A stretch of 64,000 bases of DNA from JAWUWD01 sp034112085 (GCA_034112085.1 JAWUWD010000038.1:1-64000), one strand, 5' to 3'. Positions 50,752 through 60,357 are shown, numbered from the stretch's first letter. Notes: generated by a model not told the origin, from the sequence alone. Numbers and translations are program-made.

Positions 50752-51789
50752 CTAGGACTCGTTCTCGAAAAACAACATGTAGTAGTATTGTTGTCTTTCT
50801 TCATCAAATCCTCTTTCAATATTTTTTCGATTTCCATGAACATACAGATGGAAGTTTTTATCAAGTTTGATCACTGACTTCGTGAATTTATTGCCTTGCT
50901 TCACAGCTGGTGCCGACACTTCAAATTCATCATACAACTTCACATCATTGTTTTCAGCATACTGAGTCTTGAATTCTTGAAACTTCTCAATCACTTCAGG
51001 AGCTTGCATGACCTCTTCTTCAAATTCCCGCACGTTGAAAGTCTCTTTTTCCTTAAAGTAATTAACTGAGGTCTTCACTAAATCAATTTGATCAACCCTA
51101 GTGGCCTCTTCAAATCCCTCTTTTGCGAAATCTTTGCAAAGTTGCAGGTAGTTATGTGTATGATAGAAATTATCTTCTCTTGGTTTAGCGCCAATAAAAT
51201 CGTCACGCCAATACTTTGCTTCCTCACCCCCTTTATTGGTACTATCTACTATTGCAACCTTGTAGCCATGATCTTTTTCAGTATTAAAGATAAGACAGCC
51301 TTTATCTAGTTTGTTGATATTAATCCCTTCTTCTTGAGCGATCTCATATCCATCATTTTGAGGATATACCTTTAGATAAGTGTCCTTATTTTCAGATTTG
51401 AAGATTCCTACAGCATCTGTCACTTCATCATCAATCACACATTCATCAAAGTACACCGCGTACAATTCTCCACTCTTGATCATCGGGTGCTGAGAAGACT
51501 CATATAGATGCTTGGCAATATTGATAGACTGTAAATAAAGCGCATCAGGATCATCAAATATAGCAGTCGCATAGGAAAACAATTCATTTAGTGACAAGTC
51601 TGAAGAATGCGACAATGTGTATAAACCTGTTTCCTTAAATGGTTTAAGAAAGTAGTTTTTCAGTAAGAGTCGAAGATCATCATCAATACTTACGGTATTT
51701 TTACCAATCTTCACCCCTTCATTTTCGACTTGACTACCTATATGGTGTACTGCCAAAGTGGACAGAATACTCTCTTTAAAATTAAACAT
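50752..51789 (-). CDS. Nucleoid-associated protein (37-kDa NdpA/YejK-like)
   Basis: A 345-residue protein from the ATG at 51787-51789 (MFNFKESILSTLAVHHIGSQ). The N-terminal region with HHIGSQ and the acidic middle segment with YAVYFDECVIDDEVTDAVGIF match the NdpA/37-kDa nucleoid-associated protein family. It is thought to bind DNA; the precise role is not known. The longer frame from 51837 adds residues of no family match. Convergent with purM. Confidence 0.82.
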   Translation of the reverse strand: MFNFKESILSTLAVHHIGSQVENEGVKIGKNTVSIDDDLRLLLKNYFLKPFKETGLYTLSHSSDLSLNELFSYATAIFDDPDALYLQSINIAKHLYESSQHPMIKSGELYAVYFDECVIDDEVTDAVGIFKSENKDTYLKVYPQNDGYEIAQEEGININKLDKGCLIFNTEKDHGYKVAIVDSTNKGGEEAKYWRDDFIGAKPREDNFYHTHNYLQLCKDFAKEGFEEATRVDQIDLVKTSVNYFKEKETFNVREFEEEVMQAPEVIEKFQEFKTQYAENNDVKLYDEFEVSAPAVKQGNKFTKSVIKLDKNFHLYVHGNRKNIERGFDEERQQYYYMLFFENES

Positions 51790-51990
51790 ATCTTGATAAT
51801 TAATTGTTATGCAATATACATAGACTGCAGAATACATTGATGTATATAAGTACCAATAGATTTCAAACGATAATACTCAGTAGACGTATTGAAATATGAA
51901 TTACATCCCCCATTTTGGGTTAATCGGGCCTAGGAATTCAATTTAGTTGAATAATAAAAGTGTAATCTGTGCTTAATTTTATACCTTCTT

Positions 51991-53232
51991 ATGATGATCA
52001 GACGAACGCTATTTACTTTTGCCATAATATTAGGAGTTTACTTTGAGTCTGTTGCTCAAAATAATTTAGGATTCAAATTGCCGGAAAATATTAACCGTGT
52101 CAATATCCCCTTTGAGTCATACAACAATCTTGTGGTCATACCCGTGATTTTAAATGGAATACTTCCTTTGAAGTTTGTTTTAGATACTGGGGTAAGAACT
52201 ACGATACTTACCGAAAAGGCATTTAGTGATATCCTCAACCTAGACTATGACAAGCACTTAGTAATAAGTGGCGTTGGTGGTAAAAAATTAGTTGATGCTT
52301 ATATCACCAATGGAGTCTCACTGGAGCTACCCGGGATGAAAGGGGAAGGACATACCATGTTGGTATTAGAGAAAGACTATATAGAATTGAGCAACTATCT
52401 TGGGACTCAAGTTCATGGAGTATTAGGCTATGAAATATTTAGTAGGTTTATAGTGAAAATTGATTTCAAAAAAAGAGTTCTATCATTGATCAAGCCTCAT
52501 AAATTTCGTAGAGGGCGAAAATTCTTGACGGTCCCTATCAATATCGAGGATACTAAACCTTATGTCAATGCATCAGTTACACAACAAAATGGTCAAACAA
52601 GTATAATGAAGATAATGATTGACTCTGGAGCGAGTCACGGATTACTATTGGAGCCTAATAACGGCACTGAAGTGACATTGCCTGAGAAAACCATAACTAG
52701 TAATATTGGACGTGGTATTGGGGGGGAATTGAAAGGGAAAATTGGAAGAATAAGCAAATTAGCATTTGGTGATTTCACATTTGAGGATGTCATTACAACC
52801 TTTCCAGACCCGGATGCCTATATGGATAGTCTGAAAATGGGATTGACTTTTAGACATGGGACAATGGGAGGAGCGATTTTATCCAGATTTACAACCATAT
52901 TTGATTATTCAACTAATAAAATGTATCTGAAAAAAAATTCTGCTTACAAAAAGAGTTTTGAATATAACATGAGTGGATTGGTAATTAAGGCTACTGGGAG
53001 CAGATTAAAAAAATTCAAAATAGTTGAAGTTCGGAACGGTTCATCGGCTGAAAAAGCTGGAGTACTTTCAGGGGACTTCGTATTATCAGTTAATAATAAT
53101 TCTGCTAACAACTTACCTCTCCAGGAAGTGATTGGCATGTTTAATTCCAGATCTAATAAATCTATCAGAATAGAACTTGAAAGAGACGGAAAACGGGTTT
53201 TTAAAAAATTTAAGTTGGTCCGTCAGATTTAA
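51991..53232 (+). CDS. Exported retropepsin-like aspartyl protease with PDZ domain
   Basis: A 413-residue exported protein (signal about 1-22, ends SVAQ). Two pepsin-like/retropepsin halves carry FVLDTGVRTTILTE (about 62-75) and IMIDSGASHGLLLE (about 208-221), each with an active-site-like D-(T/S)-G. A PDZ domain occupies about 330-410 (GSSAEKAGVLSGDFVLSVNNN). Proteins of this layout are known in Bacteroidota; substrate unknown. The stop overlaps the convergent PLP gene by 23 bases. Confidence 0.85.
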   Translation: MMIRRTLFTFAIILGVYFESVAQNNLGFKLPENINRVNIPFESYNNLVVIPVILNGILPLKFVLDTGVRTTILTEKAFSDILNLDYDKHLVISGVGGKKLVDAYITNGVSLELPGMKGEGHTMLVLEKDYIELSNYLGTQVHGVLGYEIFSRFIVKIDFKKRVLSLIKPHKFRRGRKFLTVPINIEDTKPYVNASVTQQNGQTSIMKIMIDSGASHGLLLEPNNGTEVTLPEKTITSNIGRGIGGELKGKIGRISKLAFGDFTFEDVITTFPDPDAYMDSLKMGLTFRHGTMGGAILSRFTTIFDYSTNKMYLKKNSAYKKSFEYNMSGLVIKATGSRLKKFKIVEVRNGSSAEKAGVLSGDFVLSVNNNSANNLPLQEVIGMFNSRSNKSIRIELERDGKRVFKKFKLVRQI

Positions 53233-54394
53233 GTTTAGCAAGTAAGTTAATCATAAAGTCTATTTCCCCTTCAGTGTTATAATAATGTACCGAAGCTCTT
53301 ACAACTTCGGTAATATTTCGTGATTTCAGGTCTAGTAAGGAAGAACTCAATAAAGCAACAGAAACGTTCACTCCTCTTTTTGACAAATAATGTTTCATTT
53401 CATTTACCGTATATTTCGAAGAAGAGAAAGTGACGATACCACATTGATGAATACCTGTATCTCTAACTCTGATGTGATCGATCTCATTGAGTCTAGTTCT
53501 AAGGTAGGAAGACAGTACTTTGATTTCTTTATAAACCTCTTCAATTCCAAGGTTATTCAAATATTTAAGTGCTAAAGTAAAACCATATTTACCAGATAAA
53601 TTTGATTCCCAAGTCTCGAACTTCTTCGCATCTTTTCTCATACGATAGTTTTCTGGAGAAATCCACTCAGCTCCGTGCAAATCCAGATATGTCGGCTCCA
53701 ATTTCTCAGTAGTAGATTGTCTTGCATATAGAAAACCTGTTCCTCTAGGGCCTCTGAGATATTTCCGCCCAGTTGCTGTTAGGAAATCACAGTTGATTTT
53801 CGCAACATCAACTGGGCACTGACCCACTGATTGACAAGCATCCAGAAGGTATAGAATGTTATTTGTTTTGCATATCTCCCCAATCTCCTCTACTGGATTG
53901 ATCAATCCATTTCCTGTTGGGATATGACATATGGATATCAGCTTTACTTTAGGGTTAATAGCCTTCTTCAACTCCTCAACATCAACAGCTCCGTGAATAT
54001 CATTTGGAATTACTTGTATGACTACATCCTTTAACTTTTTTAATTGTAGAAATGCAATATAATTGCTCGCATACTCACTCATACAAGAAAGGATAATATC
54101 TCCCTTATCAAATGGGATAGCATGTAAGGCCCGTTGCCAAGCCACTGTAGCGCTTTCAGTCAAGGCAATTTCGCTTGGGTTCGCGTTGACTAATAAGGCG
54201 GACTGATCATAGAAAGCGCTTAATTCACTCTCAAAGTGAACAGCGGCTTCATAACCTCCCATTGATGCCTCTGTGTCCAAATAGTCTTTCATACCATCTA
54301 CGATGGGCTTAGGGATTAAAGCTGCGCCAGCATTGTTAAAATGAATAAGCTGACGAGTGCCAGGAGTGTCATGTCTAACGATATCTTTATTCAT
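53210..54394 (-). CDS. Class V PLP-dependent aminotransferase/lyase
   Basis: A 394-residue fold-type I PLP enzyme resembling cysteine-desulfurase/selenocysteine-lyase relatives. Motifs: HFNNAGAALIPKPI (about 18-31), ESATVAWQRALHAIPF, YLLDACQSVGQ with the PLP Asp (about 182-192), and TATGRKYLRGPRGTGFLYA with the Schiff-base Lys of the RKYLRGP segment. No catalytic Cys loop typical of NifS is seen. The reaction is not certain; a desulfurase or epimerase-like activity is possible. Confidence 0.85.
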   Translation of the reverse strand: MNKDIVRHDTPGTRQLIHFNNAGAALIPKPIVDGMKDYLDTEASMGGYEAAVHFESELSAFYDQSALLVNANPSEIALTESATVAWQRALHAIPFDKGDIILSCMSEYASNYIAFLQLKKLKDVVIQVIPNDIHGAVDVEELKKAINPKVKLISICHIPTGNGLINPVEEIGEICKTNNILYLLDACQSVGQCPVDVAKINCDFLTATGRKYLRGPRGTGFLYARQSTTEKLEPTYLDLHGAEWISPENYRMRKDAKKFETWESNLSGKYGFTLALKYLNNLGIEEVYKEIKVLSSYLRTRLNEIDHIRVRDTGIHQCGIVTFSSSKYTVNEMKHYLSKRGVNVSVALLSSSLLDLKSRNITEVVRASVHYYNTEGEIDFMINLLAKLKSDGPT

Positions 54395-54415
54395 ATAGAA
54401 TAGTGCCTAAGGCTA

Positions 54416-56563
54416 TTAATTATTAGGAAACTTCAGAGTAAAAGTTGTCCCTTTACCTAAAGTCGATTGTACAGAAATTTTGCCACCCAATTTATGCATC
54501 GTGTCTTTTACAATATATAAACCTAGACCAGATCCATGCGAACTATGAGAAGCTCTATAGAACATATCGAAAATCTTATCAACACGACTCGAGTCTATTC
54601 CCTGACCATTATCTTCAATTGAGATCTCAACATATCCCTTATTTTGTAAAACTGACATATTTATACAAGGTTCATCCTGCTGAAAATTATGGTATTTAAC
54701 TGCATTGGCTATGATGTTGCTCAACACTATTTTGCATCTTTTAAGATCAGAAGTCAAACAAGTGCTTTTTTTGAAATTCCGATTCAGTGTTACTCGCTCC
54801 GACTGTTCAAAATATTTGAGATCTTCAACGATGTCATCTATTAGATTATGCAGGTTGATACTACTCTGCTCAACTTCAGCTTTGGCATTAGATGAGTATT
54901 CCAAGATACTTTTGATAAAGACCTCTAGTTTACTAATACTAGTATCCATCATCCCGAAATAATCTTGTAGCGTTGATTCGTTTTTCTCGTCTTTGGCTAT
55001 ACTGATCAAGCCACTGAGCGATTTTAGAGGAGCAACTAGATCATGTGATGATCGATAAACAAAGTTGTCAAGCTCAGAATTTACCACCACAAGTTCTTCA
55101 TTTGCAGATCTGAGTTCTTCCTTTTGAGTGATTAATTCTTTGGTTCTTTCTAGAATTATTTCTTCCAATCGAGTATTTAATTTCTCGAGGTGTGACATCC
55201 TCAATAATACACCCACCCATACAATTACTATCAGAATAATGATTCCAAAGAAATAACTCCAAAAACTCTGATACCATAATGTAGGTATTACGAAGTCCAA
55301 TGAAGCAGGTTCTGACACCCTCCCATTCGCAAGTCTTGATTTAACATGAAATGTATAGTCTTGATTTTTAAGGCCTATGTATTCCTTGCTAATGTCGTGA
55401 TTCCAACTTGACCATTGTCCTTCAGACCCCTCCAAATAATATGAATATTCTAAATCTGCTTTATCATACCCCGGAGTAGCGTAATGTAACACCAAAGAGT
55501 TGTTTGATTCTTTGAGTTTCAATTGACCACTTATCGCATTGACATGATATGAACTGTCATTGACTTCTACATATCGAAGTATTGTACTCATTTTCGTTGT
55601 GTCTCTAATATTCTGGAATGTTAAATAGTCTGCCCCATCATTCGGGAGCCATATATTCCCCCGGCTATCGCGAAATGATTCCCTCATATAGTTGCTAGAC
55701 AATCCCTCTTTTCGAGTCAGTCTACGCAGTAACTCCCCTTCTTTGCTTACCCACATAACCCCTCCAGTAGAAGTATTAAAGAAATAAGTACTATCATCCC
55801 ATACTAACCCATCGTAAAGACCATATTCTTTCATGAGTTCATTAGCGGCTACATTCCAAGGTATTATCGAATAATTTATGGTGTCAAATAAGAAAGTTCC
55901 ATTATACTCAGTCAGCAAAAGCTTCTCACCGTTGGGCCCTGGCAACATTTTGAAAGGAGCATCATCTTTCAATTTGAAATTTTGATTAATGGAAATCAGT
56001 GAATCTTTCTCCATTCTAAAAATGCCCTTATCATAACTTGAAAAGTGCATTTGGTTATTTATTGGCAACAGCCAAGAATTGACAATTGGTAGATCATGAA
56101 TCAACTCACCATCATATCTAATAATAGCACTATAGGTCTGAAAATAAATATCATTCCCAAGCATTCGTATTTGCCATACCTCTCCAAGTTTCTTAGTTTT
56201 CTCAACTAAGTTCCTGAGTGAATTATATTCGAATTGCCCAGAAAGAGACCGTTCTAAAAATCCGAATTCATCCGTTCCACCAACGTAAATTCTACCATCT
56301 TTAGAATATTTCAATGTTACCACCGCTGAAAAATCATTAATCGGGATCAACTTCCATTCGCTTCCGTCATACTCCAAAACTCCATTTTCATTTGCTATAT
56401 ATATGACCCCATTTTCGTCTTCGCAAACAGAAAAATTATACAACGCTGCCTCGTAATCCTTTGAGCTAAAAGATTTAATAGCAATAGAATCAATCTCAAT
56501 ATTTTGAGCTATTCCATAAAACGGTAATAATATGATTAGAATGAAGACAACTGCTTTCGTCAT
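54416..56563 (-). CDS. Periplasmic-sensing histidine kinase with propeller and Y_Y_Y domain
   Basis: A 715-residue protein. Signal peptide about 1-19; a beta-propeller of Reg_prop-type blades follows (about 30-320, with repeated YDGSEWKLIPI and LWLPND-type motifs), then a Y_Y_Y domain (about 350-425), a membrane segment (about 433-455), a coiled coil, HisKA (SSHDLVAPLKSLSGL, about 505-520) and HATPase (NIIANAVKYHN, EDNGQGID, GSGLGLYIV). No receiver or AraC domain is fused, so it is not a full hybrid regulator. Its ligand is probably a periplasmic sugar or other nutrient. The response regulator is not adjacent. Confidence 0.88.
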   Translation of the reverse strand: MTKAVVFILIILLPFYGIAQNIEIDSIAIKSFSSKDYEAALYNFSVCEDENGVIYIANENGVLEYDGSEWKLIPINDFSAVVTLKYSKDGRIYVGGTDEFGFLERSLSGQFEYNSLRNLVEKTKKLGEVWQIRMLGNDIYFQTYSAIIRYDGELIHDLPIVNSWLLPINNQMHFSSYDKGIFRMEKDSLISINQNFKLKDDAPFKMLPGPNGEKLLLTEYNGTFLFDTINYSIIPWNVAANELMKEYGLYDGLVWDDSTYFFNTSTGGVMWVSKEGELLRRLTRKEGLSSNYMRESFRDSRGNIWLPNDGADYLTFQNIRDTTKMSTILRYVEVNDSSYHVNAISGQLKLKESNNSLVLHYATPGYDKADLEYSYYLEGSEGQWSSWNHDISKEYIGLKNQDYTFHVKSRLANGRVSEPASLDFVIPTLWYQSFWSYFFGIIILIVIVWVGVLLRMSHLEKLNTRLEEIILERTKELITQKEELRSANEELVVVNSELDNFVYRSSHDLVAPLKSLSGLISIAKDEKNESTLQDYFGMMDTSISKLEVFIKSILEYSSNAKAEVEQSSINLHNLIDDIVEDLKYFEQSERVTLNRNFKKSTCLTSDLKRCKIVLSNIIANAVKYHNFQQDEPCINMSVLQNKGYVEISIEDNGQGIDSSRVDKIFDMFYRASHSSHGSGLGLYIVKDTMHKLGGKISVQSTLGKGTTFTLKFPNN

Positions 56564-56650
56564 AGGGGGTTATGAAAAAGTAACAATGTCCAATTTATAA
56601 AATTTCTATCAAAAAGAAAGCCGATAAAAATCGGCCCCAAATTAACTCTA

Positions 56651-56688
56651 AAAACAAAAAAACCCTAACGAAGAAACTTGTTAGGGTT
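56651..56688 (-). terminator. Intrinsic terminator of the tRNA unit
   Basis: Arms AACCCTAAC (56661-56669) and GTTAGGGTT (56680-56688) around a 10-base loop; on the minus strand the stem is followed by a T-rich tail (TTTTTGTTTT). It ends 9 bases downstream of the Leu tRNA. Confidence 0.85.
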
Positions 56689-56696
56689 GTAATAAG

Positions 56697-56779
56697 TACC
56701 AGGAGCGGGAATTGAACCCGCACGACCAAAGGTCATCAGATTTTAAGTCTGACGTGTCTACCAATTCCACCATCCCGGC
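56697..56779 (-). tRNA. tRNA-Leu (anticodon UAA)
   Basis: An 83-base tRNA on the minus strand, starting GCCGGGATGGTGGAATTGG. The acceptor stem pairs fully (two G-U wobbles), the anticodon loop contains TAA in CTTAAAA, and a long variable arm (class II) is present, as expected for leucine. The T-loop reads GGTTCAATTCC. CCA is not encoded. Confidence 0.95.
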
Positions 56780-56813
56780 ATAGGCTATCAATTATAGACC
56801 TATAATAAAAAAG

Positions 56814-56886
56814 AGCGAATGACGCGGTTCGACCTCGCGCCCGCCACCGTGGCAAGGAGGCGCTCTACCAGCTGAGCTACTTTCGC
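56814..56886 (-). tRNA. tRNA-Gly (anticodon GCC), degenerate-looking
   Basis: A 73-base tRNA-shaped gene on the minus strand starting GCGAAAGTAGCTCAGCTGG. The D-arm is intact and the anticodon loop is TTGCCAC (GCC, glycine). Several defects are visible: A6:A67 in the acceptor stem, T29:T41 in the anticodon stem, A52:G62 in the T-stem, and G instead of the invariant T at position 54. The discriminator base is T, as in other bacterial tRNA-Gly. It is followed by tRNA-Leu 34 bases downstream. It is probably a decaying copy; function doubtful. Confidence 0.7.
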
Positions 56887-56943
56887 TTTTATTTTAATCA
56901 TCTTAGCAGCTATCTCTTTAGACAGCTATCTGCTAACGAAGTG

Positions 56944-56973
56944 CAAATTTAGTAAGGGATATTTATTTTGCAA
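56944..56973 (-). promoter_or_regulatory. Promoter of the tRNA unit
   Basis: On the minus strand TTG (56971-56973), a 19-base spacer and TAAATTTG (56944-56951) match the Bacteroidota consensus. Initiation is expected near 56938. The short leader holds a hairpin with arms TTAGCAG and CTGCTAA around 56899-56934. Confidence 0.72.
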
Positions 56974-56992
56974 GATCTTTTACAAAAAAGAT

Positions 56993-57910
56993 CTAAGCTA
57001 CCTTAGCTAATTCTTTAGCATGTGCCTTATTCTTTGAATATTTAATATGATTGGGGACTCCTTTCACATCCCAAATGATCCCAACCCATGACAACATTTT
57101 CAATATATAAAAGGTAATATCTATTTCCCACCAAAAGAACCCTTGACGAGCGGCTACTTCATAATAATGATGATTATTGTGCCAGCCTTCTCCTAAAGTT
57201 ATCAATGCAAGGAACAAGTTGTTTTTAGATTCATCATTTGACTTATAGCGTTGTTTACCAAACTTATGCATGATTGAATTAATCGAAAATGTACCGTGAA
57301 AAAGTATCACCGTACTCAGGAAAAACCCTATAATCAATGTTGAAAGGCCAGCATTGCTAAACATCATGGTAATGCTTCCACCATTGACGATACCACCTAG
57401 AGCCATTACTATCATAGCCAATATAAATGGAGGAATTATGTGATGCTTGTTAAGCCATACTAATTCTGGATACTTAGCGTAGTCGCTAATAACTTTGTAG
57501 TCAGTGACTTTATAGTCAGGACCAGCGATCCACCCCATATGCGAATACCAAAAGCCATAGAGCTTCATTGAGTGAGGATCTTTTGGTGTATCACTAGTTC
57601 TATGATGTACTCTGTGATGAGAAGCCCACCATAGTGCTCCCTTTTGCAAAGATGTTTGCGCCATAAAGGCTATTACAAACTGAAAAAAACGAGAAGTATT
57701 ATAGCTCCTGTGCGCAAAATAACGGTGATATCCTCCCGTAATCCAAAACATACGAAAGAAGTACAAGAAACCACACAATATCCAATCGAATGTAGTAGCT
57801 CCTGTCCATAGTCCAAGTAATGGCACCAAATGAAGGATGAAAAATCCAGCCTCAGTTTTGAGTATTGGTTTACCTCTTTTTTCTAAAACTATTTCTTTGT
57901 CAGTTGTCAT
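56993..57910 (-). CDS. Acyl-CoA desaturase-type membrane fatty acid desaturase
   Basis: A 305-residue di-iron membrane enzyme with about four membrane helices. The three histidine boxes are HRYFAH (62-67), HHRVHH (98-103) and HNNHH (about 240-244). It introduces a cis double bond into acyl chains, most likely delta-9, and so adjusts membrane fluidity. A strong promoter lies at 57933-57963. The hydrophobic positions and box spacing match delta-9 desaturases. Confidence 0.93.
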   Translation of the reverse strand: MTTDKEIVLEKRGKPILKTEAGFFILHLVPLLGLWTGATTFDWILCGFLYFFRMFWITGGYHRYFAHRSYNTSRFFQFVIAFMAQTSLQKGALWWASHHRVHHRTSDTPKDPHSMKLYGFWYSHMGWIAGPDYKVTDYKVISDYAKYPELVWLNKHHIIPPFILAMIVMALGGIVNGGSITMMFSNAGLSTLIIGFFLSTVILFHGTFSINSIMHKFGKQRYKSNDESKNNLFLALITLGEGWHNNHHYYEVAARQGFFWWEIDITFYILKMLSWVGIIWDVKGVPNHIKYSKNKAHAKELAKVA

Positions 57911-57932
57911 CTTCCTTGATCATTTGAAAGTC

Positions 57933-57963
57933 CAAAGTTATGGATAATAAATGCTTGGACAAA
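57933..57963 (-). promoter_or_regulatory. Strong consensus promoter of the desaturase
   Basis: On the minus strand TTTG (57960-57963), an exactly 19-base spacer and TAACTTTG (57933-57940) match TTTG-N19-TAnnTTTG perfectly. Initiation is expected near 57927, giving a leader of about 17 bases to ATG 57910. Confidence 0.78.
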
Positions 57964-58189
57964 AAGAGTAATTGCTTTTATCCCAAAGATCTCTTACTAA
58001 AGAGAAAATTTACCTATCATAAGTTAGGTCAACTTTATGAAGAATATCACTTATATGAAATAATGCTTACATTTATAAATGAGTCTTTTCATAAAAAAAG
58101 TCTATGAAGCACTCCTTTCACAAAAAAAGTCGGGATTGGATAAGTATATCACCAATAAGAAAAAGCAACAAACTCAAAATAAATCAACT

Positions 58190-59398
58190 ATGAAAACCAA
58201 ACATCTTATTCATGCATTGATTTTTCTAGGTCTTACTATAGCCTGTGATGAAGATGAAATGCCGAAAATCACATTACAAAATTTTGAAGTAACAATAGCC
58301 GAAAACCCGACATTAGGCCAGTCTATTGGGTTTGTCAATGTCACTTTTAAAAATGCTCGACATACGGGAGTTTATTTTGCCAATGAGAATGTTTTGGGTG
58401 ATTTGAGCAACTACATTTCCATGGATAGAGAAACGGGAGAATTGACAATTATTGCCCTAGAACATTTCGATGACAATCATCAAAACATTGGAGAATATTT
58501 TGATTTTGAGAGGCAAACCACCTTTACGGCTGATGCCATTGTAGATGCTTTTAATGGAGATGACAATATGGTCACGGAGACATTTACCGTGACTATTAAC
58601 TTAACTGATGTTGTAGAAGTAGTCCCTACCGAGCCCATACTTACAACGATTGCAGCTACTTTGATAACCCACAATTTTGCCTCGAGTGGAGGAATAATCG
58701 TATCTGATGGCAACAGCACCATTACTGAACAAGGGATTGTGTTGGGTGAATTGGAAATGCCCACCACTGCCGACACAAAAATCGTTGACGGTACAGGAGC
58801 AGAGTCATTTACGAGCGCGTTGTCAGACCTTAATTCCAACACCATCTATTATGTAAGAGCCTACGCAAGGAACGACATAGGCACAGGCTATGGAGATGTA
58901 CTTAGCTTTACAACTAGTGTAGGGATTGGTGATAGCTACCAGGGTGGTATTATAGCTTACATATTGCAAGACGGTGATCCTGGTTACGATGTCGATGTAC
59001 CACATGGTCTTATCGCTGCCTCAGCTGACCAAAGTAATTCAATTATATGGTCAAACACACTTACGCTCATTAATGCAGCTTCTCAAGCGATTGGCTCAGG
59101 ACAGGCAAATACATCGGCTATTGTAGCGGATCAGGGGGCTGGTAGTTATGCCGCTAAATTGTGTGACGATTTGGTTATTGAGAGCTTTGACGACTGGTAC
59201 TTGCCGAGTTTGGATGAGCTAAACAAATTATATTTAAACAAAGAATTAATTGGCGATTTTCAAGTAGCATTTTATTGGAGTTCCAGTGAAGAGAGTATGA
59301 ATAATGCTTATTTACACTCTTTCAATAGCAACTCTTTTTCACCAACTACTAAAAACACAACAACGGACTATCGCGTTCGTGCGATTAGGTCTTATTAA
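58190..59398 (+). CDS. Lipoprotein with cadherin-like, FN3-like and DUF1566 domains
   Basis: A 402-residue lipoprotein from ATG 58190 (signal MKTKHLIHALIFLGLTIACD). Residues about 25-145 form a cadherin-like domain (GFVNVTFKNARHTGVYF, ISMDRETGELTIIAL), about 150-240 an FN3-like domain (SDLNSNTIYYVRAYARND, TGYGDVLSF), and about 250-400 a Lcl_C/DUF1566 region (GGIIAYILQDGDPGYD, DDWYLPSLDELNKLY, FYWSSSE, DYRVRAIRSY). It is probably on the outer membrane; the partner is unknown. The longer frame from 58079 is rejected because the lipobox would be internal. Confidence 0.72.
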   Translation: MKTKHLIHALIFLGLTIACDEDEMPKITLQNFEVTIAENPTLGQSIGFVNVTFKNARHTGVYFANENVLGDLSNYISMDRETGELTIIALEHFDDNHQNIGEYFDFERQTTFTADAIVDAFNGDDNMVTETFTVTINLTDVVEVVPTEPILTTIAATLITHNFASSGGIIVSDGNSTITEQGIVLGELEMPTTADTKIVDGTGAESFTSALSDLNSNTIYYVRAYARNDIGTGYGDVLSFTTSVGIGDSYQGGIIAYILQDGDPGYDVDVPHGLIAASADQSNSIIWSNTLTLINAASQAIGSGQANTSAIVADQGAGSYAAKLCDDLVIESFDDWYLPSLDELNKLYLNKELIGDFQVAFYWSSSEESMNNAYLHSFNSNSFSPTTKNTTTDYRVRAIRSY

Positions 59399-59450
59399 TT
59401 TAATTATCAATCAAGCAGTAAAATTATACCTTTTTATCAACTATGAATAG

Positions 59451-59490
59451 AAGCCCTCAGCAGTCTTACTTCTAAGATTTCTGAGGGCTT
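59451..59490 (+). terminator. Intrinsic terminator after the lipoprotein gene
   Basis: Outer arms AAGCCCTCAG (59451-59460) and CTGAGGGCTT (59481-59490) with an inner stem CTTA/TAAG, followed by TTAATT. The U-tail is short, so strength is moderate. Confidence 0.65.
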
Positions 59491-59596
59491 TAATTATTTC
59501 CATTCCATTCAATAGACTGTTGCCAACATAAATTGACCGTTTCTATTTTGAGTATTTTTCATTAAAAAACACCTTATGTTACTTTTGCAGTCAGTT

Positions 59597-60346
59597 TTAC
59601 ACTTGGCTCAGGCCACCATCCACAGCTAGTTCAACACCATTGATAAATGATGCATCATCGGACACTAGAAATAATACTGAACGAGCTATCTCATCATCTG
59701 ACCCAAAACGACCAAGTGGTACTTGAGAAGCAAAGCCAGCTCCCATTTCTTGTATTGCTTCTTCTGGCATTCCCATTTTTCCATAAATAGGTGTATTGAT
59801 AGGGCCAGGTGCTACACTTACCGCTCTGATTTTCTTAGATTTTAGCTCACTTGCCAATACACGCGTTAGTGATCTGAGTGCACCTTTAGTAGCGCTATAA
59901 ACACTAGACCCATCGAACCCTTTGTGATGTACGATAGAAGTGTTACTTGCAATAACACTGCCTTCATTCATATATGGCAAAGCTTCTTTGACTGTAAAAA
60001 ATGGATTCTTCACATTGATATTGAAATGCATATCAAAATGGTCTTCGTCTATCTCACTAATTGGCAGGAAGAAGGCTACGCCAGCATTTAAAAAGAGGAT
60101 GTCGATTTTACCATATAATGAAGCTACCGCCTCGACTGATGTTTTGGCTGCACCAGGTAAAGCTGCATCTGCCAGTACATACTTGGCATCATGTCCTATT
60201 TCCTTGATGGCTTCTTCAAGCGCATCTTCTCTTCGACCTGTGATTACCACTTTTGCACCTTCCTTGGCAAACAACTTAGCGGTTGCCAATCCAATCCCAC
60301 TATTTCCACCTGTAATTAAGGCTACTTTGTTTTCTAATTTCCCCAT
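59597..60346 (-). CDS. SDR-family oxidoreductase
   Basis: A 249-residue classical short-chain dehydrogenase. Cofactor motif TGGNSGIG (13-20), NAG at 87-89, catalytic Ser137 (SNTSIVHH) and Tyr150-x3-Lys154 (YSATK), and a C-terminal GVELAVDGG. Arg38-Arg39 after the second strand favours NADP(H). The substrate is unknown. It is repressed, by inference, by the TetR protein encoded upstream; three operator-like sites flank the two promoters. Confidence 0.92.
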   Translation of the reverse strand: MGKLENKVALITGGNSGIGLATAKLFAKEGAKVVITGRREDALEEAIKEIGHDAKYVLADAALPGAAKTSVEAVASLYGKIDILFLNAGVAFFLPISEIDEDHFDMHFNINVKNPFFTVKEALPYMNEGSVIASNTSIVHHKGFDGSSVYSATKGALRSLTRVLASELKSKKIRAVSVAPGPINTPIYGKMGMPEEAIQEMGAGFASQVPLGRFGSDDEIARSVLFLVSDDASFINGVELAVDGGLSQV

Positions 60347-60357
60347 GATTGTTTTTA

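Noticed and set aside
58079..58189. Upstream extension of the lipoprotein at 58190
   Set aside because: It would bury the signal peptide and lipobox and shows no family match.
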